A stretch of DNA of 6,715 bases from an uncultured Clostridia bacterium (GTDB lineage Bacteria > Bacillota > Clostridia > Oscillospirales > Acutalibacteraceae), in assembly GCA_946409885.1 (NCBI GenBank), contig CAMJYF010000104.1, positions 1 to 6,715 of the forward strand, read 5' to 3'. Shown here piece after piece: positions 1 through 4,244 of the stretch. Every line of letters starts with the position of its first letter. Position 1 is the first letter of the stretch. The position numbers were made by a program, and so were the translations under genes. The notes under the pieces are model-generated. The model saw nothing but the letters and a program-made list of their open reading frames with translations. It did no database searches and was not told where the DNA came from.

Positions 1-1074
1 GTTGGAGCAGCTGCCCACCTCGAAATACTTCTTCTGGCGGGGGCTCCAGGCCTCCACGTCCACGGATTTCACCTTCAGGTCGGCGAGATCCCCGGAGCAG
101 CATTCCAGCGTGCGCACGGGGATATCCAGCGAGCGGAACAGGTCCACCGTGTTCTTCCAGAGCTTATCGTACCACTCGGCGCTCTCCTCCGGGCGGCAGA
201 CCACGATCATCTCCTGCTTTTCAAACTGGTGGATGCGGTACACGCCCCGCTCTTCGATGCCGTGGGCGCCCTTTTCCTTGCGGAAGCAGGGGGAATAGCT
301 GGTGAGGGTGTAGGGTAATTTCTCCTCGGGAATGATCTGGTCGATGAATTTGCCGATCATGGAATGCTCACTGGTGCCGATCAGGTAGAGGTCCTCCCCT
401 TCTATCTTGTACATCATGGCGTCCATCTCGGCAAAGCTCATGACGCCGTTGACCACCTGGCTGCGGATCATGAAGGGCGGCACGCAGTAGGTAAAGCCCC
501 GGTCGATCATGAAATCCCGGGCGTAGGAGATGACGGAGGAATGGATGCGGGCGATATCCCCCATGAGATAGTAGAAGCCGTTGCCCGCCACGCGGCCGGC
601 GGCGTCCAGATCGATGCCGTCGAAGGTTTCCATGATGTCCGTGTGGTAGGGGATCTCAAAATCCGGCACCACGGGCTCGCCGAAGCGTTCCACCTCCACG
701 TTTTCGCTGTCGTCCTTGCCGATGGGCACGGAGGGATCGATGATCTGCGGGATGGTCATCATGATTTTGGTGATCTTTTCCTGCAGTTCTCTTTCCTTCT
801 CTTCCGCCTCGGCCAGTGCCTGGGCCTGCTCGTTGACGAGGCGCTTCATCTCCTCAGCCTCTTCCTTCTTGCCCTGGCCCATCAGCGCGCCGATCTGCTT
901 GGAATATTTGTTGCGGTTGGCGCGGAAATTATCCGCCGCCAGCTTGTTTTTGCGGCTCTCCGCGTCCAGCGCGATCACCTCGTCCACCAGCGGCAGCTTG
1001 GCGTCCTGGAACTTTTTGCGGATATTTTCCTTGACGATTTCGGGGTTCTCTCTTAAAAATTTAATATCGATCAT
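1..1074 (-). CDS. serS: Seryl-tRNA synthetase (SerRS), C-terminus cut off by the window edge
   Basis: This cytoplasmic class II aminoacyl-tRNA synthetase charges tRNA-Ser (and tRNA-Sec where present) with serine using ATP. The window holds 358 codons of a protein normally about 420-430 residues long. Residues 1 to about 110 form the N-terminal antiparallel coiled-coil arm that holds the long variable arm of tRNA-Ser; the charged helical stretch at about 33-100 fits this. The catalytic domain follows. It shows the serine-binding T-x-E motif as GTSEHS (233-238), motif 2 as CFRKEKG followed by RIHQFEKQE (263-288), and the CSGDL block (326-330). The visible part ends at EVGSCSN, just before the motif 3 arginines. 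The ATG at 1074 is supported by AAAGGAG at 1083-1089 with 8 nt spacing, and by the family-typical MIDIKFLREN start. The gene lies downstream of parB, separated by an inverted-repeat region. I see no T-box leader, so control by uncharged tRNA-Ser is not evident. The TSEHS variant differs from the TAE usual in bacterial SerRS, but the key Thr and Glu are kept. Confidence 0.95.
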   Translation of the reverse strand, partial: MIDIKFLRENPEIVKENIRKKFQDAKLPLVDEVIALDAESRKNKLAADNFRANRNKYSKQIGALMGQGKKEEAEEMKRLVNEQAQALAEAEEKERELQEKITKIMMTIPQIIDPSVPIGKDDSENVEVERFGEPVVPDFEIPYHTDIMETFDGIDLDAAGRVAGNGFYYLMGDIARIHSSVISYARDFMIDRGFTYCVPPFMIRSQVVNGVMSFAEMDAMMYKIEGEDLYLIGTSEHSMIGKFIDQIIPEEKLPYTLTSYSPCFRKEKGAHGIEERGVYRIHQFEKQEMIVVCRPEESAEWYDKLWKNTVDLFRSLDIPVRTLECCSGDLADLKVKSVDVEAWSPRQKKYFEVGSCSN

Positions 1075-1082
1075 GGCAGGTG

Positions 1083-1089
1083 CTCCTTT
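1083..1089 (-). promoter_or_regulatory. Ribosome binding site of serS
   Basis: The minus strand reads AAAGGAG 8 nt upstream of the serS ATG, a strong Shine-Dalgarno match. The 30 nt further upstream are almost pure A+T. They could hold a promoter, but I could not find a convincing -35/-10 pair. Confidence 0.75.
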
Positions 1090-1123
1090 ATTTATATGTT
1101 TTTTATAAAATATATTTTTTTAT

Positions 1124-1249
1124 AGTCGTCAGTAGTCAGTCGTCAGAAAGAGACATTTGCTGTGTTTTTTCAAAGGCAACGCAGATTATTTCCGTTTCTT
1201 CTCCGATCGACTTCTATTGATTTTTGTTAATTTCTGACGACTGACGACT
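1124..1249. repeat. 126-bp region bounded by inverted repeats (MITE-like or long stem-loop)
   Basis: The left arm (1124-1149) and right arm (1231-1249) are inverted copies built from a 9-mer. AGTCGTCAG occurs at 1124-1132 and 1138-1146, and its complement CTGACGACT at 1234-1242 and 1241-1249. The longest perfect pairing is 14 bp: TCAGTCGTCAGAAA (1136-1149) against TTTCTGACGACTGA (1231-1244). The 81 nt between the arms hold no ORF. Terminal inverted repeats around a short noncoding core resemble a miniature inverted-repeat element. No flanking target duplication is clear. The element fills most of the parB-serS gap. The right arm is followed by T5 on the plus strand, but no plus-strand gene would use it as a terminator. 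The repeat is directly visible; its mobile nature is inference. Confidence 0.6.
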
Positions 1250-1253
1250 TTTT

Positions 1254-1266
1254 AACCGTTTCGGTT
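1254..1266 (-). terminator. Weak small hairpin after parB
   Basis: AACCG-TTT-CGGTT forms a 5-bp stem with a 3-nt loop, starting 14 nt beyond the parB stop codon. On the transcribed minus strand it is followed by A residues rather than a U-tract, so it does not look like an efficient intrinsic terminator. Readthrough into serS is possible. Confidence 0.2.
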
Positions 1267-1280
1267 CTTTGTGAACGAGA

Positions 1281-2138
1281 TTATTCTTCGCCGAACGCCG
1301 CCGCCAGCTTTTTCAGGTCATCCGCGTCGAAAAATTCAATGGTCAGCCTGCCGCCCTCACCGGCGGTGGTGACGGTCACCTGCCGCGCCAGCACGTCGGA
1401 CAGCGCCAGCTCCACCTCGTCGTAGAAGGTATCCCGGCGGGGCTTGGGCTTAGGCGTCCGGGGCGGTTTGTTCAGGGCTTTTACCAGCTGTTCCGTCTGC
1501 CGGACGGAGAGTTTTTCCTCAATCACCTGTCTGGCGGTCTCCGGGATCAGCTCCTTGTCATTCAACCCCAGCAGTGTTCTGGCGTGGCCCGCTGACAGTT
1601 CCCCGTCAGAGACCAGTTTCATCACGTCCCCCGGCAGCGCCAGCAGCCGCAGGGCATTGGCGATGGCGGAACGGGATTTTGACAGCTTGTCCGCCGCCTC
1701 CTCCTGGGTGAAATCAAATTCCTCGATCAGCCGTTTGATGCCAACCGCCTCTTCTATGGCGTTCAGGTCTTCCCGCTGCAGGTTCTCGATCAGCGCGATG
1801 GCCGCCGCTTCGGAATCGGTCAGCGAACGGATGATGACCGGCACTTCCGTTAAACCGGCGCGTCTGGCCGCCCGCCAGCGGCGTTCCCCCGCCACGATGC
1901 GGTAGGTGCCGTCTGACATGGGCCGCACCAGCAGCGGCTGCAGAACACCGTATTCCCGGATGGAGTTTTCCAGCTCTGCTAAGGCTTCTTCGTCGAATCT
2001 GGTACGGGGCTGTCCCCTGTCCGGCTCGATCTGGCCGATGGGCAGGCTGACGGATCCGCTTTCCGCCTGCGCGTCGCTGGAATTATCCAAAAACAGACTG
2101 TCGAACCCTCTGCCCAATCCTCCTTTTTTTGCCGCCAA
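1281..2138 (-). CDS. parB: Chromosome partitioning protein ParB (Spo0J), CTP-dependent parS clamp
   Basis: ParB binds parS near the origin, closes into a CTP-loaded sliding clamp, spreads on flanking DNA, loads SMC and stimulates the Soj ATPase. Numbering from a TTG start gives 285 residues, a normal length. The N-terminal KKGGLGRGFDSLF (residues 4-16) is the ParA-contacting peptide typical of Spo0J. The CTP-binding domain carries GERRWRA (84-90) and ENLQRE (118-123), both intact. The helix-turn-helix is at about 143-165 and the GHAR motif at 184-187. A proline/lysine-rich linker (about 224-235) leads to the C-terminal dimerisation domain. An in-frame ATG at 2159 would add seven residues but has no Shine-Dalgarno. 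The TTG at 2138 has AGGAG 8 nt upstream and restores the usual N-terminus, so I chose it. Coding G+C is high (42/60 at 1381-1440). No separate promoter was found, so cotranscription with soj is likely. No parS lies inside this gene. Confidence 0.95.
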   Translation of the reverse strand: MAAKKGGLGRGFDSLFLDNSSDAQAESGSVSLPIGQIEPDRGQPRTRFDEEALAELENSIREYGVLQPLLVRPMSDGTYRIVAGERRWRAARRAGLTEVPVIIRSLTDSEAAAIALIENLQREDLNAIEEAVGIKRLIEEFDFTQEEAADKLSKSRSAIANALRLLALPGDVMKLVSDGELSAGHARTLLGLNDKELIPETARQVIEEKLSVRQTEQLVKALNKPPRTPKPKPRRDTFYDEVELALSDVLARQVTVTTAGEGGRLTIEFFDADDLKKLAAAFGEE

Positions 2139-2146
2139 TATGATCT

Positions 2147-2151
2147 CTCCT
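2147..2151 (-). promoter_or_regulatory. Ribosome binding site that selects the TTG start of parB
   Basis: The minus strand reads GAGAGGAGAG; its AGGAG core lies 8 nt upstream of the TTG at 2138. The site is inside the first codons of the longer ATG-initiated frame (start 2159), and no purine-rich site precedes that ATG. Confidence 0.6.
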
Positions 2152-2176
2152 CTCGTCATTTTATAAATATGTATCT

Positions 2177-2240
2177 GAGACGCTGCTGAGGCAGCGTGCT
2201 ACGGTGGACCTATTGTAGCACGGAGCCTCAGCTCCGTCCC
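2177..2240. repeat. 64-bp paired-hairpin palindromic repeat (REP/BIME-like) between soj and parB
   Basis: Two 26-bp arms (2177-2202 and 2215-2240) are inverted copies with 21 of 26 positions matching, around a 12-nt spacer. Each arm contains its own perfect 7-bp hairpin with a 4-nt loop: ACGCTGC-TGAG-GCAGCGT (2180-2197) and ACGGAGC-CTCA-GCTCCGT (2220-2237). Four of the five differences between the arms come as two base-pair swaps that keep each local hairpin intact. The arms can also pair with each other: 8 bp (2185-2192 with 2225-2232) and 7 bp (2196-2202 with 2215-2221), separated by a 3x3 internal loop. Two alternative folds are therefore possible. This organisation resembles paired REP elements of bacteria. 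The structure is seen directly; assignment to a dispersed family is inference. In the soj-parB mRNA it could affect stability or the relative output of the two genes. Confidence 0.65.
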
Positions 2241-2254
2241 AACTTTTGTTTCAA

Positions 2255-2278
2255 AATACGTTGCAGTGGCAGCGTATT
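2255..2278. repeat. Stem-loop overlapping the soj stop codon
   Basis: AATACGTTGC (2255-2264) and GCAGCGTATT (2269-2278) form a 10-position stem with a 4-nt loop and one imperfect pair (2261/2272). It covers part of the soj TAA (2277-2279) and shares GCAGCGT with the left hairpin of the neighbouring 64-bp repeat. In the minus-strand RNA the imperfect pair is A-C, and no U-tract follows, so it is unlikely to be a terminator. It may be a further unit of the same repeat cluster or an mRNA 3'-end stabiliser. Confidence 0.45.
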
Positions 2279-3044
2279 ACGGGTTTTGTTTTTCCAAAAA
2301 TTCTTTTGCCAGCTCTGTATAGGCCAGCGCCCCTTTGGAGGACTTATCAAAATAGATAATCGGCTGGCCGTAGCTGGGCGCCTCCGATAGGCGCACGTTT
2401 CTGGGAATTGTGGTTTTATATACCTTTTTGGGGAAGAACTTTTTCACTTCTTCTACTACCTGCTGGGTCAGATTCAATCTGCCGTCGTACATGGTCAGTA
2501 ATACCCCTTCCAGGTCAATATAGGGGTTATATAGACGTTTGATCTGTCTGACGGTAGCCATCAGCTGGGAAAGCCCTTCCAGTGCGTAGTATTCGCATTG
2601 AATGGGAACCAAAAAGGTATCGGCGCAGCTGAGGGCGTTCAGTGTAATGAGACCTAGGGATGGAGGACAATCTAAAAAGATATATTCGTAGTCGGACCAG
2701 ATGGGCGCGATTGCGGTTTTCAGCAGACTTTCACGGTTTTTTCTGTCGATGATTTCCAGCTCCGCCCCGGCCAGATTCATATTGGAGGCGATAATATCCA
2801 CGTTTTTGAAGTCGGTATGGATGATCCCCTCTTTCGCGGTTTTCACGCCTGTCAGCACTTCATAAGAGGAGACCTCTGTCTTTCTTTTGTCCACACCAAA
2901 GCCGCTGGTGGAATTGCCCTGCGGGTCGATATCGATCAGCAGGGTCTTTTTCCCCTCCGCTCCGATACAGGCCGCCAGATTAACGGCGGAGGTGGTCTTT
3001 CCTACCCCGCCCTTTTGGTTCAATATTGCGATCGTCTTCGCCAT
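2277..3044 (-). CDS. soj: Chromosome partitioning ATPase Soj (ParA)
   Basis: This deviant-Walker ParA-family ATPase forms ATP-bound dimers on nonspecific DNA and is stripped by ParB at parS. In Bacillota it also modulates DnaA at the origin. With the ATG at 3044 the protein has 255 residues. Visible motifs are the deviant Walker A KGGVGKTT (11-18, signature Lys11), Walker A' DIDPQGN (38-44) and Walker B FLDCPP (123-128). Arg189 (DGRLN) and Arg218 (RNVRLSEAPS) fall where DNA-binding arginines of Bacillus Soj lie. This start also places Gly12, Lys16 and Asp40 at the numbers of the well-known Bacillus Soj residues. AAGGAGG lies 9 nt upstream. The frame extends to a start at 3098, but that lies upstream of the predicted transcription start and has no family support. 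parB follows after a repeat-filled gap of about 138 nt. Two parS sites lie upstream, so ParB spreading could affect transcription. Confidence 0.96.
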   Translation of the reverse strand: MAKTIAILNQKGGVGKTTSAVNLAACIGAEGKKTLLIDIDPQGNSTSGFGVDKRKTEVSSYEVLTGVKTAKEGIIHTDFKNVDIIASNMNLAGAELEIIDRKNRESLLKTAIAPIWSDYEYIFLDCPPSLGLITLNALSCADTFLVPIQCEYYALEGLSQLMATVRQIKRLYNPYIDLEGVLLTMYDGRLNLTQQVVEEVKKFFPKKVYKTTIPRNVRLSEAPSYGQPIIYFDKSSKGALAYTELAKEFLEKQNP

Positions 3045-3053
3045 CCGCTTCGG

Positions 3054-3060
3054 CCTCCTT
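3054..3060 (-). promoter_or_regulatory. Ribosome binding site that decides the soj start
   Basis: The minus strand reads AAAAAGGAGG, with the AAGGAGG core 9 nt upstream of the ATG at 3044. This near-perfect Shine-Dalgarno fixes the start at the conserved MAKTIAILNQ and rules out the longer frame. Confidence 0.85.
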
Positions 3061-3071
3061 TTTGTGTCAAC

Positions 3072-3086
3072 TGCTATAGTATAGCA
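3072..3086. promoter_or_regulatory. Perfect 15-bp palindrome over the soj -10 box (candidate operator)
   Basis: TGCTATA-G-TATAGCA is a perfect 7-bp inverted repeat around one central base. It contains the whole -10 hexamer and its extended TG, and reaches the predicted transcription start. A repressor dimer bound here would block RNA polymerase. The palindrome is directly visible; the operator role and the identity of any repressor are inference. Confidence 0.4.
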
Positions 3087-3106
3087 AATCCCTGTCATAA
3101 AATCAA
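3078..3106 (-). promoter_or_regulatory. Sigma-A promoter of the soj-parB operon with extended -10
   Basis: The minus strand reads TTGATT (-35, 3106-3101), 17 nt, then TATACT (-10, 3083-3078). The -10 is preceded by TG plus one base, a full extended -10. The expected transcription start is near 3071, giving a leader of about 27 nt that contains the soj Shine-Dalgarno. It lies 25 nt downstream of the nearer parS site and about 100 nt beyond the hairpin that ends the upstream gene, so soj-parB has its own promoter. Confidence 0.75.
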
Positions 3107-3131
3107 TGCTATTCCGTATTATTTTCTCTTT

Positions 3132-3147
3132 TGTTTCACGTGAAACA
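3132..3147. other. parS site 1 (ParB-binding centromere site)
   Basis: TGTTTCACGTGAAACA is a perfect 16-bp palindrome and an exact match to the Bacillota parS consensus bound by Spo0J/ParB. It lies between soj and the Noc-like gene, 25 bp upstream of the soj -35 box. It is a nucleation site for ParB clamp loading and SMC recruitment. Confidence 0.95.
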
Positions 3148-3169
3148 TATCATCAACAAGATTTGCGAT

Positions 3170-3185
3170 TGTTTCACGTGAAACA
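3170..3185. other. parS site 2 (tandem with site 1)
   Basis: This is a second exact TGTTTCACGTGAAACA, with its centre 38 bp from that of site 1 and 22 bp between the two sites. It lies 21 bp from the hairpin that follows the Noc-like gene. Two intact sites so close together in one intergenic gap suggest a strong ParB loading platform. Confidence 0.95.
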
Positions 3186-3206
3186 TTTGGCAATCACTTG
3201 TTATAT

Positions 3207-3248
3207 AAAGCAGACAGGCAGCCCGTTGCCGAACTGCCTGCCTGCTTT
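3207..3248 (-). terminator. Hairpin terminator after the Noc-like gene
   Basis: Arms 3207-3221 and 3234-3248 give a 15-position stem with a 12-nt loop. The single non-Watson-Crick position is G-U in the minus-strand RNA but A-C in plus-strand RNA, which favours function on the minus strand. The stem ends in UUU followed by AUAUAA, a short and imperfect U-tract. It begins 56 nt after the Noc-like stop codon and separates that gene from the parS sites and the soj promoter. Confidence 0.6.
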
Positions 3249-3304
3249 GATGTGGGGTGTGAAAGAGAAAGATATGGGCTATATGATAACGGACTTACGC
3301 CCTG

Positions 3305-4126
3305 TTATCCGGTAGAAAGGTGAGATGTCTTTTCAGACGTCTTTGTTTGTATCGTAATATGATATTCGATCTGTTGTTCTGTTTCAGCTTTCTGACAGAT
3401 GGTATTGATCCCGGCCTCTGACATTGCGGTCACGGCACGGTCGATCGTATTCGTAAATACAGTGGTATCTTTGAAAACAATGATTTTTCCTTTTTTACTG
3501 CAACGGCTATTTCTTACTTTGATTTCCTCCATTATTTTTTCAAAAGGAAGATGTCTGTCAATAATCAGGTCCAGCAGTTCTTTGCGTTCTTCTTCCGGCT
3601 GGTTTGCCAGAAGCAATGCTGCATCCTGAGATATATCTTCTTTAATAATCATCTTCTGCGTCTCATCTGATAATTCACATAGCTTTAATAAGTCAGTGAC
3701 GTCTTTCAGTGATATTCCGAGCTCCGAGGCTAATTCAGGAAGCGTAAGGTGGTATTGATCTGATAACAGCCTGATCCGTCTTGCCATCTGCAAATAATGA
3801 AGACTTCCATTCTGTCTGTCGTCTATTATCTGCCAGAATATCTGATTCTGTTCGTCAGCTTCGATCAGTATACAGGAAACATCAGTCATGCCTGACGCTA
3901 AGGCGGCGTGAAAGATCAGCTCGCTGGAAACCACAGAGAATTGATTCTGTGAGATCCTTGATACAAGGATCGGATGTAGTAATCCATTGGCACGTATCAA
4001 CTCCGCCAGCCGCTCGATCTCCTGCTCCATCAATGGCAGGAAAGGATCGTCAGTCGTTTGGATCTGTTCCACCGGTATCAGCAGAATCTTTCCGATAATA
4101 GGATACGGTTCGTGTTTCATAGTCAC
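3305..4126 (-). CDS. Divergent ParB-family protein, Noc-like, without CTP-binding motifs
   Basis: The 273-residue protein occupies the locus where Bacillota often carry noc (nucleoid occlusion). Residues 65-86 and the helix-turn-helix region (127-176) align without gaps to ParB of the same window. The motif equivalent to GERRWRA reads SELIFHA (68-74), ENLQRE reads DDRQNG (102-107), and GHAR reads DAAL (168-171). Both CTP/Mg-contacting motifs are therefore lost. The C-terminal part (about 219-261; FTNTIDRAV, then EYHITI) resembles the Noc C-terminal dimerisation domain as I recall it. The N-terminal amphipathic membrane helix of Bacillus Noc is not apparent. Start: GTG at 4126 or ATG at 4120; an in-frame TAA two codons upstream excludes longer forms, and neither start has a good Shine-Dalgarno. 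The gene has lower G+C than parB and serS. The reading frame is intact over 273 codons, so it is not an obvious pseudogene. Function is unknown: it could be a ParB partner, a competitor or a CTP-independent DNA binder. Confidence 0.85.
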   Translation of the reverse strand: MTMKHEPYPIIGKILLIPVEQIQTTDDPFLPLMEQEIERLAELIRANGLLHPILVSRISQNQFSVVSSELIFHAALASGMTDVSCILIEADEQNQIFWQIIDDRQNGSLHYLQMARRIRLLSDQYHLTLPELASELGISLKDVTDLLKLCELSDETQKMIIKEDISQDAALLLANQPEEERKELLDLIIDRHLPFEKIMEEIKVRNSRCSKKGKIIVFKDTTVFTNTIDRAVTAMSEAGINTICQKAETEQQIEYHITIQTKTSEKTSHLSTG

Positions 4127-4139
4127 ACATTAAAAAGCG

Positions 4140-4185
4140 GGTATTCTTTCGTCCGGGCTTGTCTTTCCTGTGACTAAAGAATACC
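4140..4185 (-). promoter_or_regulatory. Inverted repeat in the leader of the Noc-like gene (terminator or attenuator)
   Basis: GGTATTCTTT (4140-4149) and AAAGAATACC (4176-4185) are perfect 10-bp complements around a 26-nt loop. In the minus-strand RNA the stem is followed after 3 nt by UUUUU, so it could terminate transcripts coming from mnmG-rsmG. The loop contains AGTCACA (minus strand, 4175-4169), complementary to TGTGACT at the Noc-like start (4127-4121), so an alternative pairing could hide the start codon. The minus strand also reads TGGTATTCT over the stem, a possible extended -10 without a good -35. The repeat is clear; its role is uncertain. Confidence 0.4.
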
Positions 4186-4244
4186 ACAATTCTCTCAAAT
4201 ATCCTGTCGAATAGCGCTGTTAAATTATAATTTGTTATGTCGTT

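Noticed and set aside
364..1056. A 230-codon plus-strand open frame opposite serS
   Set aside because: It is antisense to the well-supported serS. Its translation is rich in His, Val, Asp and Leu, as expected from a shadow frame, and matches no family I recognise.
1075..1280. A T-box riboswitch upstream of serS
   Set aside because: No T-box core (TGGNACCGCG-like) or terminator/antiterminator pair is visible in the minus-strand leader.
3064..3069. A perfect TTGACA on the minus strand in the soj leader
   Set aside because: It lies downstream of the proposed -10, and the hexamer 17 nt further on (GGATGG) is not a -10 and overlaps the start codon.
3045..3098. An 18-residue N-terminal extension of Soj starting at 3098
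   Set aside because: The predicted transcription start (about 3071) is downstream of that codon, there is no family support, and a strong Shine-Dalgarno serves the ATG at 3044.
4222..4233. AT palindrome AAATTATAATTT containing TATAAT on both strands, as a promoter for the Noc-like gene
   Set aside because: No acceptable -35 hexamer lies 16-18 nt upstream on either strand (CTCTGT on the minus strand at 17 nt), so I did not annotate a promoter.
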